Positions 45,158 to 53,050 of a stretch of 64,000 nt of DNA are shown here, piece by piece; position 1 is the first letter of the stretch; every line of letters starts with the position of its first letter. Source of the DNA: Bdellovibrionales bacterium RIFCSPHIGHO2_01_FULL_40_29 (lineage in GTDB: Bacteria > Bdellovibrionota > Bdellovibrionia > Bdellovibrionales > Bdellovibrionaceae); assembly GCA_001771815.1 (NCBI GenBank), contig MEPU01000008.1, positions 1 through 64,000 of the forward strand, read 5' to 3'. The notes below the pieces were generated by a model that saw only the letters and a program-made list of their open reading frames with translations, was not told where the DNA came from and made no database searches. Made by a program: the position numbers and the translations under genes.

Positions 45158-45883
45158 TTACCCTATTTGCTCTGGTGTTATTTCATCTGAAATAACACCG
45201 TGAACTTTTGTCAGAATATATTTCACATCTTTCACACTATTGAACGTCCATAAAATCACTGGAATTTTTTTTGCGATCCGTTGCATTCGTCGATTCGACC
45301 AATCGACATATCTCAAGTTCAGCATATGAGGCTTTGCTAAAAAATTTAAAACCATTCCTCGTAAGTACCATTTATTAAATGGATGGGATTCTAGAGTCAG
45401 CAGCAATGCTCGAAATATTTTGGAATTCAATTTTCGAACACGCATCAAGGCCAGCGGATTAAAGCTTGATACCAGAACGCGTCCTTCAAAATGATATTTT
45501 TCGATAAGTGCAACAACCCATTTTTCAAGTGTTGCATCTTTTTTTTCAGCAGTTTTAAGTTCAATATTAAATTTTATTTGAATGTCAGAATTTTTTTGTG
45601 CCCATTCAAAAATTTGTTCCAATGTATTCATCTGAACGACTGTCACCAATTCAGAATAGGGAGTATGACGGATTTGATAACTTGTAATGCTCTCGTCATG
45701 AAATAATACAACCTGATCATCGGAAGTCAGTCGGACATCAAACTCAACCATCTGATAACCTAGGCGTGCAGCCTCTTGAATGGAAGCCAGCGTATTCTCG
45801 GGCAATCCCTTAACCCAATAACCACGATGGGATTGCAACCGAGGCAACCAGGATCGCAGATCTTTTCGAATTTCCCACATCAT
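45158..45883 (-). CDS. Glycerophosphodiester phosphodiesterase (GDPD)
   Basis: GDPD enzymes split glycerophosphodiesters from phospholipid turnover into glycerol 3-phosphate and an alcohol. The 241-residue protein has QSHRGYWVKGLPENTLAS near residue 17, EFDVRLTSDDQVVLFHDE near residue 47, and KFNIELKTAE near 103, the full metal and substrate set. There is no signal peptide, so it acts in the cytoplasm like UgpQ. The start overlaps the stop of the AsmA-like gene by 4 bp, which points to coupled expression. Its last codons form a perfect 12 bp inverted repeat. Confidence 0.93.
   Translation of the reverse strand: MMWEIRKDLRSWLPRLQSHRGYWVKGLPENTLASIQEAARLGYQMVEFDVRLTSDDQVVLFHDESITSYQIRHTPYSELVTVVQMNTLEQIFEWAQKNSDIQIKFNIELKTAEKKDATLEKWVVALIEKYHFEGRVLVSSFNPLALMRVRKLNSKIFRALLLTLESHPFNKWYLRGMVLNFLAKPHMLNLRYVDWSNRRMQRIAKKIPVILWTFNSVKDVKYILTKVHGVISDEITPEQIG
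45174..45199. repeat. 12-bp perfect inverted repeat, 2-nt loop, after tatA / in GDPD 3' end
   Basis: GGTGTTATTTCA (45174-45185) pairs with TGAAATAACACC (45188-45199). It begins 20 bp after the tatA stop and encodes GVISDEIT at the C-terminus of the GDPD protein on the other strand. A loose T-rich stretch (ACTTTTG) follows on the plus strand, so it may stop tatA transcription inside the converging gene. The minus strand has no T-run. Confidence 0.7.
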
Positions 45884-47871
45884 AACGGCGAGATTGAAAA
45901 AGGTGTGTTTTCCTTTTTCACCAGTTCAAATTTTTTAATTCCTGTAGGACTTGCAAAAGACAAAGATCCCGCAAAAACCTCATTCTCCTGCCAATCTCCA
46001 CGCCCCTTAACCATTTGAATATCTTTAGGCAAATGATCTGGCCTCAGGCGAGTTTCTATTTCGAAACTCATATTTTTCCAATCAGCACCTTTAAGATTTA
46101 AATTCAAAGCATCCGCTGAATATCGTTTTTCGTTCAGATGGGCTGTTGGATTAAATATTTGGGTAAGCGCCTCAACTCGTAACGACTCGGGATCAATCTT
46201 CACCGAACTGGCTTTCAGCGAAAGGGCTAAAGCCTGACTGATTCCATCGCTATGGGATTGCAACATCTGAATAGCAGGTTGAATAAACTGAACTCCATGA
46301 GTTTCAATAGCATCCGCAGAAAAATCCAATTGATGACGTTCTTCACTGGTTTTTTTAAATATCCAATGCAAATTCACTATTGGCTCTTGCGAAACCTGTG
46401 TCAGCAATGTCCAAATTTTAGGGTTCAGCAATTTACCAGACAACCGGGCCTCAGCCTCTGTATAAGAATTATTCAAATGATGCTGAATTTTAGCGACTCC
46501 TTGAACTGGTTTTTCATCAATTGAAAATTCTGAAATATTCAATGTCACCAAATCACGAACAATATCCCCCTTCAGATTAAAAGAATCTAAATGCTGAATC
46601 TCTCGACGCCCTCGATTTGAAAAAATAAATCCAACACCAGATATTTTCCCTACCAGAGACATATGCTCGTTATCTTTAAACTTAAATATGCCATTCATCT
46701 CGCCAAAATTTTCAATACTTTGTGAAATGCTTTTTATCTGGTCCAAATTTGCTAATTTATTCAAATTCAATTTTTCAATTTCAGCCTCAAAATCAGAAAG
46801 ATAAGCACCCTTTTTTTCCGATTTGTACTGCACCTCAGGAATACGAACCAAAGTCTGATCTCCTACGATTTGAATATCTTTCAGACTGATTAAATTCATT
46901 TGGGCGCCACTCAATTGATGCTGACTAAAACCGTGAAAATTTAAAGCCACTGGAAAATTCAACCAGGTGGACTCAACCCTATTCAACTGAGTCAATGGCT
47001 TTAAGGCAATATTCTTAGCTGAGAAATCCAATTTCAAACTCTGCTCTAACGAATTAAATAAGGCATATACCTGCAATTCACCATCAAGGAGCCGGCCATT
47101 CAGCTTTGCCTCGGCCTCAATATTTTGACTGTTCTGTGATGACGTGAAAACCATCATCATATCCCCTTTAAAATAGAGAACATTACTGAGAGGATCTTTT
47201 AAGGCATATATCTGAGAATTAAGTTGAATTTTTTCAAGTCGTTTATCTGCGTATGATAAATCAATTTGTACCTGTCTAAAATCCAATGCCTGTGAAGGGA
47301 AGTTTTTATAAATCACTTTCAATTGATCGATTTTTATTTTCTCGAGCAACGCAGAGGAATGAACTTCAAAAATAGATTTTTTTTCAGGAACTTCCGTTCG
47401 GGTTTGAGCCATCGCCATATGATGAGCTGCTCCACCCTGAACTCTTTTGTTTGCAAACTGAGGCGAAGAGCCAGTTAGGCAACCTTTCATCTCAGCAATT
47501 CGAAGCTCAATATTTGAAGCTGAAATTTCAGTGATCAAACTTCGAGATGTCACCAATGAAATAATACTCAATGGAACTTTTAAACTTTCAATATAAACTT
47601 GTGAATCTTGACAACTGGCTTTCTTAGGACTCATCCGAATTTGAGAAATTTCAAGATACGGAAGCGGTAGCCCCCAGTTCGAAAGACGAACTTCTGCTGA
47701 TTTGAAATCAATAATAAAATCTTTATCTAAACGACTGATTGATACTTGAAGAATAGATTGAATCCGCCGGGGTGCGATTTGGCTCTTAAGAGCCAAACCA
47801 AACACGAGCGAAAGCACCAGACCAATAAAGCAAACTCGAAAACCTGCTTGATCAATGACGGCTCGACTCAT
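45880..47871 (-). CDS. AsmA-like membrane-anchored protein
   Basis: A 663-residue protein with one N-terminal helix (about 9-27) and a very long beta-rich extracytoplasmic part full of repeating amphipathic strands, such as VRLSNWGLPLPYLEISQIRM and later VQIDLSYADKRLEKIQL. This pattern is that of AsmA/TamB-like proteins, which lie in the periplasm and are linked to lipid transport and outer-membrane integrity. The family call is inference from architecture. It overlaps the GDPD gene, which acts on phospholipid-derived products, a context that suits a lipid-related role. Codon use is like its neighbours. Confidence 0.68.
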   Translation of the reverse strand: MSRAVIDQAGFRVCFIGLVLSLVFGLALKSQIAPRRIQSILQVSISRLDKDFIIDFKSAEVRLSNWGLPLPYLEISQIRMSPKKASCQDSQVYIESLKVPLSIISLVTSRSLITEISASNIELRIAEMKGCLTGSSPQFANKRVQGGAAHHMAMAQTRTEVPEKKSIFEVHSSALLEKIKIDQLKVIYKNFPSQALDFRQVQIDLSYADKRLEKIQLNSQIYALKDPLSNVLYFKGDMMMVFTSSQNSQNIEAEAKLNGRLLDGELQVYALFNSLEQSLKLDFSAKNIALKPLTQLNRVESTWLNFPVALNFHGFSQHQLSGAQMNLISLKDIQIVGDQTLVRIPEVQYKSEKKGAYLSDFEAEIEKLNLNKLANLDQIKSISQSIENFGEMNGIFKFKDNEHMSLVGKISGVGFIFSNRGRREIQHLDSFNLKGDIVRDLVTLNISEFSIDEKPVQGVAKIQHHLNNSYTEAEARLSGKLLNPKIWTLLTQVSQEPIVNLHWIFKKTSEERHQLDFSADAIETHGVQFIQPAIQMLQSHSDGISQALALSLKASSVKIDPESLRVEALTQIFNPTAHLNEKRYSADALNLNLKGADWKNMSFEIETRLRPDHLPKDIQMVKGRGDWQENEVFAGSLSFASPTGIKKFELVKKENTPFSISPL

Positions 47872-47880
47872 GAAATCACT

Positions 47881-48360
47881 TTACACAAATCGAAATGCCA
47901 GAATTTCGTACTCTTTATCTCCTCGAGGACTTTGCACAGTAACAAGGTCACCAACTTTTTTTCCAATCATTGAGCGTGCAATGGGTGACATAACAGAAAT
48001 CATATTTTGTTTTACATCAGCCTCATCAACCCCAACAATTTGATACGTCGATTTTTCATCCGTCTCTGTATCGACAATATCAACAGTGGCTCCAAAAACA
48101 ATGCGATCTGATTTAATTTCTGAAGGCACAACAACTTCAGCACCAGCCAATTTACCCTGAAGTTCGCCAATTCGCCCCTCAATCATAGATTGACGTTCTT
48201 TGGCCGCATCATACTCGGCATTTTCACTGATATCTCCGTGCGCACGAGCCTCTTCAATCGCACGGATAACTGCGGGTCTTTCCTCAAGCATGAGCTTCTT
48301 CAGTTCAGTTTCCATCATTTGTTTACCGCGAAGGGTAATTGGTAATACATCTTGAGCCAT
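47881..48360 (-). CDS. greA: Transcription elongation factor GreA
   Basis: GreA rescues backtracked RNA polymerase by stimulating transcript cleavage. The 159-residue protein has the coiled-coil finger with EEARAHGDISENAEYDAAKERQ near residues 35-56, including the acidic tip (D and E), and a C-terminal FKBP-like domain. The ATG at 48360 is chosen over an earlier in-frame one because AAAGG lies just upstream and the protein then has the usual length and MAQ start. It is separated from nrnA by a divergent region that carries a short leader frame. Confidence 0.96.
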   Translation of the reverse strand: MAQDVLPITLRGKQMMETELKKLMLEERPAVIRAIEEARAHGDISENAEYDAAKERQSMIEGRIGELQGKLAGAEVVVPSEIKSDRIVFGATVDIVDTETDEKSTYQIVGVDEADVKQNMISVMSPIARSMIGKKVGDLVTVQSPRGDKEYEILAFRFV

Positions 48361-48462
48361 GTTTGACCTTTCAGGTTGCAATCTAAGCACTAATTTTAAA
48401 CTCTACGAAAGCCCTATTTTATACCAAAATTTCCCGTATGGAACAATCACTGAGGACAGACC

Positions 48463-48489
48463 ATGCTGCGTCAAAGTAAGCTAATCTAA
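48463..48489 (+). CDS. Eight-codon leader ORF coupled to nrnA
   Basis: ATG at 48463 opens a tiny frame (MLRQSKLI) that ends in TAA at 48487-48489. Its A overlaps the ATG of the next gene (TAATG). GAGG lies 7 nt before this small frame. No such site lies directly before the nrnA ATG, and the upstream codon in the nrnA frame is blocked by a stop. Translation of the leader is therefore a likely way for ribosomes to reach nrnA. Evidence is sequence-level only. Confidence 0.5.
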   Translation: MLRQSKLI

Positions 48490-49481
48490 TGCTAATTATT
48501 GAAGCCATATCAAAAGCAAAGTCGATAATCCTCTCTACTCATAAAAGTTCCGACGGCGATGGACTCGGCAGCGAAATCTCCATGTATTATGCTCTAAAAA
48601 GCTTAGGTAAAAATGTACGCTTTGTTCATTCTGACGCCATCCCCACTCGGTACCACTTCCTGATCGAAAAAATTCCAAAAGAAGCTTTTTGCAGCACTCA
48701 AGATCTCCAAAGCGATTCCGTTGATTTAGCACTAATTTTCGACACTCATGACCCAAAACTTTGCTCGCCACTTTATGAAATATTAACGAAACAACATATC
48801 CCCTTGTTTTTCATAGATCACCATGTACCCACGGAATATCCTGTCAGCCCCACAACAAAGATGCTGATTGATGAATCCGCATCCTGCACTGGAGAAATTG
48901 TTTTTGGATTAATTAAAAAACTTCAAGTCCCCTTAAATCCACTCATGGCCTCAGCCCTTTATGCCAGTCTTATTTTTGATACACAAAATTTTAAGCTCAT
49001 CCGTGACCATCAAAAACCTTTTCTAATGGCCAGCGAGCTCCTGGCTTCAGGCATTAATTATGAGCGCATTCAAAATCAAATGTTCGCCAATTGGAATATT
49101 GAAAAAATGAATTATCTCTCATACTTAGTCACTCAAGTTAAATATTATCATGACAACACGATCGCTATTATCAAAATACTCAAAACTGATTTAGAGCGTT
49201 TTCATCTGGACGTTGAGCAAGTCAGCGACCTGGTTGATTTATTTATGCAAATTCAAACCTTATCTATGGCTATCGTAATCCGTGAAGATTCACACCAGTT
49301 CCATAAAATGAGTTTCAGAAGTCGTCATTCGTCGGAAGCTTTGGATTGGGCTCGCGCTTTTGATGGGGGTGGACATGCTCTCTCATCAGGGGCATGGGTT
49401 CCAAAAACGATGGCCGAAATTGATCTGATCATCAAAGAACTGATGACAACCCTGACCTTTAAGAAAACTGGAACTGTTTAA
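48489..49481 (+). CDS. nrnA: DHH-family phosphoesterase, NrnA-like
   Basis: NrnA-type enzymes degrade 2-4 nt RNAs and 3'-phosphoadenosine-5'-phosphate, and relatives cleave pApA or c-di-AMP. The 330-residue protein has the DHH domain (STHKSSDGDGLGSE near residue 17, DTHD near 77, FIDHHVPT near 103) and the DHHA1 domain with AFDGGGHALSSGAW near residue 298. All metal ligands are present. Translation seems coupled to the leader at 48463. Because the window also encodes a diadenylate cyclase, a role in c-di-AMP turnover is possible but not shown. It converges with the BFD-type gene (23 bp overlap). Confidence 0.88.
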   Translation: MLIIEAISKAKSIILSTHKSSDGDGLGSEISMYYALKSLGKNVRFVHSDAIPTRYHFLIEKIPKEAFCSTQDLQSDSVDLALIFDTHDPKLCSPLYEILTKQHIPLFFIDHHVPTEYPVSPTTKMLIDESASCTGEIVFGLIKKLQVPLNPLMASALYASLIFDTQNFKLIRDHQKPFLMASELLASGINYERIQNQMFANWNIEKMNYLSYLVTQVKYYHDNTIAIIKILKTDLERFHLDVEQVSDLVDLFMQIQTLSMAIVIREDSHQFHKMSFRSRHSSEALDWARAFDGGGHALSSGAWVPKTMAEIDLIIKELMTTLTFKKTGTV

Positions 49482-49857
49482 GTAATTTTTCAATATCCGG
49501 CCGGCAGGAACCACAACCCGTTCCAGCTAAAGTTGTGCGACCAATATCATTCACTGTGCGACATCCCTGCTTGATGGCATCATACACTCGTTCAGCAGGA
49601 ACCATTCGACAATGACAAAGTTCAGCATGCTCATAAGCCAACTGAAATCGCGATTGGCATTTAAGAATGAATTCATTAATCAACAATTCATCTGCTGATT
49701 TTATTTTTTCGAGCTCCGGCCATTTGACAGGGTTGGAACCATACTTTTCTTTGAGCTCATTCATTTTATGAATGAGCTCAAAAGAACCCACTATATGAAG
49801 AGATCCTTGGCGCAATGTGATTTCAGATTGAAACTTGCTTTTACAAGTGATTTCCAT
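49459..49857 (-). CDS. BFD-type [2Fe-2S] domain protein with N-terminal extension
   Basis: A 132-residue protein whose last 55 residues form a bacterioferritin-associated-ferredoxin-like domain: CHCR near residue 83, then a helix (VYDAIKQGCRTVNDI), and AGTGCGSCRPDI near residue 115. The four Cys of the CxC...CxxC pattern can hold a [2Fe-2S] cluster. Plain Bfd proteins are about 60-70 residues, so the first 75 residues are an extra domain of unknown kind. The 15 bp inverted repeat at 49750-49782 lies in this extension. Its 3' end overlaps nrnA by 23 bp on the opposite strand. Confidence 0.8.
   Translation of the reverse strand: MEITCKSKFQSEITLRQGSLHIVGSFELIHKMNELKEKYGSNPVKWPELEKIKSADELLINEFILKCQSRFQLAYEHAELCHCRMVPAERVYDAIKQGCRTVNDIGRTTLAGTGCGSCRPDIEKLLKQFQFS
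49750..49782. repeat. 15-bp perfect inverted repeat with 3-nt loop, inside coding sequence
   Basis: TTTGAGCTCATTCAT (49750-49764) pairs exactly with ATGAATGAGCTCAAA (49768-49782) around a TTT loop. On the minus strand it encodes FELIHKMNELK of the BFD-type protein, beginning 75 nt downstream of the start codon. No T-run follows on either strand. As RNA it would form one of the most stable hairpins in the window. Confidence 0.85.
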
Positions 49858-49894
49858 TTTTCTATCTTACGGATATTCAAGAAGGTGCGCAAGT

Positions 49895-50797
49895 CTAGCT
49901 CAGCTCAGCTTTAAAGACATCCGACAGATTCGGATACTTATATTGATAATGACATCGCAGCAAAGCTGCTGGCTTCATTCGGACTGAATTTAAAACAATT
50001 GAAGCCATTTCTCCCAAAATCAACTTTAATGCAAACGCTGGTATACGTGGCCATTGCATCACCCTCAGCTCCTTGCACAATTGCTTTGTCCACTGCTTGT
50101 TCTGAACCGGATTCTCTGTGGAGATATTAAAAACGCCCTCATAGGTTTTATTTTGCAGGGCCTCAGTGATAATTCCAACAACATCATCTCGATGAATCCA
50201 ACTGATCCATTGATCACCTGAACCCACAACAGCTCCTAAATTACTTTTATAAATCGAAAGCATTTTCTTCAAAGCCCCACCTTGAGAGCTCAGCACCATT
50301 CCCAAACGTAAAATAAGAACTCGGTTTTTTGCTTGGCGTCGCATCTCATGAACCGGCGCTTCCCATTGCTGACAAACCTCAGCCAAAAAGTCGTGACCAT
50401 AGCTACTGGATTCATCTACCAAGGATTCACCTTGGTCCCCATAAATTCCTTGGGCTGATGTGGAAATAAAAACCAAACCCTCCCGTGGAATATTCGCCAG
50501 CAAATTTTGAGTTGATACAACTCTTGAACTTAAGATATTTTCTTTCTTTCTCTTTGTCCAACGGGCATCAATGCTTTCACCTGCCAAATGAACAATTGCA
50601 TTTAAATTTTCAAAATACCTCTTGGGAAGGGGTTCTTGATTTAAATTCCATTCGATAATATCAACGGTTTTCCCAAATTTTTCCTGTGCCTGTGGCATGC
50701 TTCGAGTCAGAACACAAACGTGGTGTCCAGCTTTTAACAAGGACTGAGTGACTGCTTTACCCACAAAACCAGTTGCACCTGTAATAAGAATTTTCAT
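49895..50797 (-). CDS. TIGR01777-family NAD(P)-dependent epimerase-like protein (YfcH)
   Basis: An SDR-fold protein of 300 residues. The Rossmann start is MKILITGATGFVGKAV, with TGATGFVG binding NAD(P). HLAGESIDARWT near residue 70 and STSAQGIYG near residue 112 are typical of the YfcH/TIGR01777 group, which are annotated as epimerases without a defined substrate. The C-terminal domain (DUF1731-like) contains VQNKQWTKQLCKEL. It is monocistronic and divergent from the AarF-like gene, with 55 bp between starts. Confidence 0.92.
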   Translation of the reverse strand: MKILITGATGFVGKAVTQSLLKAGHHVCVLTRSMPQAQEKFGKTVDIIEWNLNQEPLPKRYFENLNAIVHLAGESIDARWTKRKKENILSSRVVSTQNLLANIPREGLVFISTSAQGIYGDQGESLVDESSSYGHDFLAEVCQQWEAPVHEMRRQAKNRVLILRLGMVLSSQGGALKKMLSIYKSNLGAVVGSGDQWISWIHRDDVVGIITEALQNKTYEGVFNISTENPVQNKQWTKQLCKELRVMQWPRIPAFALKLILGEMASIVLNSVRMKPAALLRCHYQYKYPNLSDVFKAELS

Positions 50798-50810
50798 TTT
50801 AACATATTAG

Positions 50811-50840
50811 CTTACATCCTTTCTAAAAAGCGACTAGAAT
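50811..50840 (+). promoter_or_regulatory. Candidate sigma70-type promoter upstream of the AarF/UbiB gene
   Basis: CTTACA (50811-50816) and TAGAAT (50835-50840) are spaced 18 bp, matching the consensus at four and five positions. The -10 ends 12 nt before the ATG, so the RNA would have a leader of only about 5-6 nt. This agrees with the absence of a Shine-Dalgarno sequence before 50853. Confidence 0.38.
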
Positions 50841-50852
50841 ATCTCTTAACGT

Positions 50853-52205
50853 ATGTCTGAGAGCAAAAAATTAACATTAAAATCGATTCGGACCTCACTC
50901 TTTTCGCGAGGACTCAGCGTTGCTCGATTGGGCGTCGGCGCCGGATTAAAGTATGCCAGCACAAAAATATCCAGCTCATCGATGGATGATTTCTTAACAG
51001 ATCAAGCCGTTCTTTTCAGCAAAGAATTCGGTGAACTCAAAGGCAGTCTGATGAAAGCGGGTCAGATGCTTTCAATGTACGGAGAATACTTTTTTCCACC
51101 CGCCGCAAATCAAATTCTCAAATCACTGCAGTCTGATTCTCCGGCTCTGGATTGGTCTGTTATGCGTCAGCATCTCGAACTCTACTTATCAGAGGATAAG
51201 CTCTCCGAACTCGATATTGACCCAGTGGCCATCGGATGTGCGTCCCTGGGGCAAGTCCATAAAGCAAAAATTCGTAGTACGGGTGAATGGATCGTGCTGA
51301 AGATCCAGTACCCTCATGTTGATAAAGCCATTGATTCTGACTTGAAAACCCTAAAGACACTCTTAAAAATTTCGCGACTCTTGCCTGAAGGGATTGATTT
51401 GGATCCCGTTTTTCGTGAAGTTAAAAAGATGCTTTTGCAGGAACTCGACTATATTGCTGAAGCGAGATTGACAAAACAGTATGCGGATAAGCTTTCTGGG
51501 GACAGTCGTTTTCGGGTTCCTAAAGTTTATGATAATTATTCAGGTCCCAAAGTTCTAGCCACTGAGTTTTTAGAGGGATTTAAGGCGGATCACCCCTTGG
51601 TTCAAAGTTTAAGCCAAAAACGACGCAATCAATTGTCTGAAAATTTCTTACAACTTTATTTACGAGAAATTTTCGAGTGGAACCTGGTTCAAACTGATCC
51701 CCATCTTGGTAATTACAAAATCCATATTGATCCCCTTGGTCAGGATCAATTGGTGCTTTTGGATTTTGGAGCTGTTTCAAATTTTTCAGAACTTTTCATT
51801 AGCGCTTATCGACGCATGATCAAAGGCTCTGTTGAACACAACGAGGCTGTGTTCTTGGCCGCAGCTCGCGATTTAGGGTTTGTCATTGATTCAGATTCTC
51901 CGGAATACATTCAAACCTTTTCCACTTTTTGTTATGAAACAGTCGAGCCATTTTGGACCACGGATGATCCTCGCAACACCAAGGGTAAAGTCAAGGCCGA
52001 CAATTTGTACAATTGGAAGCAAACTGATTTACCAGGCCGTGTCGTTCAACGAGCATGGCAATTCAAAAACTTTGACTTAAGATCTCCACCCCAGGAAATC
52101 TTATTTCTTGATCGAAAAACAGGCGGTGTTTTTATTTTTCTATCTGTTCTGGGCGCTGAAATTAACGCACGAAAAATCATTGAACCTTTTTTATCTAAAG
52201 TTTAA
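50853..52205 (+). CDS. AarF/ABC1/UbiB-family atypical kinase
   Basis: Members of this family are protein-kinase-like ATPases that support ubiquinone synthesis or other lipid functions. The 450-residue protein has the family KxGQ element (GSLMKAGQMLSM near residue 70), the Ala-rich nucleotide loop ASLGQVHKAK near residue 129, ELDYIAEARL near 195, QTDPHLGNY near 283 and LLDFGAV near 305. There is no C-terminal membrane helix, unlike E. coli UbiB, so it may be a soluble branch. No Shine-Dalgarno sequence precedes the ATG. A GT2 gene follows 8 bp after the stop. Confidence 0.92.
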   Translation: MSESKKLTLKSIRTSLFSRGLSVARLGVGAGLKYASTKISSSSMDDFLTDQAVLFSKEFGELKGSLMKAGQMLSMYGEYFFPPAANQILKSLQSDSPALDWSVMRQHLELYLSEDKLSELDIDPVAIGCASLGQVHKAKIRSTGEWIVLKIQYPHVDKAIDSDLKTLKTLLKISRLLPEGIDLDPVFREVKKMLLQELDYIAEARLTKQYADKLSGDSRFRVPKVYDNYSGPKVLATEFLEGFKADHPLVQSLSQKRRNQLSENFLQLYLREIFEWNLVQTDPHLGNYKIHIDPLGQDQLVLLDFGAVSNFSELFISAYRRMIKGSVEHNEAVFLAAARDLGFVIDSDSPEYIQTFSTFCYETVEPFWTTDDPRNTKGKVKADNLYNWKQTDLPGRVVQRAWQFKNFDLRSPPQEILFLDRKTGGVFIFLSVLGAEINARKIIEPFLSKV

Positions 52206-52213
52206 AAAAGGAT

Positions 52214-53050
52214 GTGTTTGATTATGGTATCGTTATTCTCAGCTACAACCACCCTGAACTGACTGCAAAAACTGTCCGATCCGTTTTGCAATTCCATTTC
52301 CCAAAAAATAAAATTCTACTGGTTCATAATGGAAGTGATCTCAAGCATCGACAAATGCTCACCACTCAATTCCCAGATATCAATCATCATGAAATACAGT
52401 TCAATCAAGGCTTCACCGGCGGAGCCAATGCTGGTTTAACAGCCGCATTCAACACTCATTCTGAAATACTTTTTTTAACAAACGATACCGAAGTTATCAC
52501 TTTGCCACCGTCATTCCCCAAAAATCTTGATTATTTCTCGATCAAGATTTGGAAACGAAACACCAACACGATTGATTCCATCATTGGTGAAATCAATTTG
52601 AAGACCGGACAACTTCGCCATATTCGTGAAATAAATAGTCCCCTTAAAAAAAATTGCGCCTGGTATATTCCAGGAACAGCATTTGGAATCAAAAAAACGG
52701 CTTTTTTAACATTAAAAGGTTTTAATGAATCCTTTCACACCTATTGGGAAGATGTCGACATGAGCCTTCGAGCTCATCATCTGGGTCTAAGAATTGGGAC
52801 TGAGCCTGATTTTGAAGTGAAACACCGAATTGGAAAAACCTGCCACAAACATCGGTTTTATACTCTTTATCTTTTTCAGCGAAATCGGCAGCGGGTTTTA
52901 AAAATTCACGGCCAGTCTGAGTTTCATTTTTACATTCATTTTTATTTTGATATGTTGAAATTACTTTTACGAATTTTATCTGAATCAAACAAATCAACCA
53001 ATCTTCGATTTTGGTGGAAGGCGCTTCGTGACACAATCATCACAGCTTAG
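52214..53050 (+). CDS. GT2-family glycosyltransferase
   Basis: A 278-residue GT2 enzyme resembling rhamnosyltransferase-type members. It has DYGIVILSYNHPELTAKTVR at the start, NQGFTGGANAGL near residue 74, the TNDTEV metal site near 95 and TYWEDVDMSLRAHHLG near 180. The GTG at 52214 must be the start because it directly precedes the conserved fold and a stop lies just upstream in frame. A purine-rich AAAAAAGG sits unusually close to it. It overlaps the heme A synthase gene by 23 bp, so coupling with an unrelated function is likely for reasons of compactness. Confidence 0.88.
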   Translation: MFDYGIVILSYNHPELTAKTVRSVLQFHFPKNKILLVHNGSDLKHRQMLTTQFPDINHHEIQFNQGFTGGANAGLTAAFNTHSEILFLTNDTEVITLPPSFPKNLDYFSIKIWKRNTNTIDSIIGEINLKTGQLRHIREINSPLKKNCAWYIPGTAFGIKKTAFLTLKGFNESFHTYWEDVDMSLRAHHLGLRIGTEPDFEVKHRIGKTCHKHRFYTLYLFQRNRQRVLKIHGQSEFHFYIHFYFDMLKLLLRILSESNKSTNLRFWWKALRDTIITA

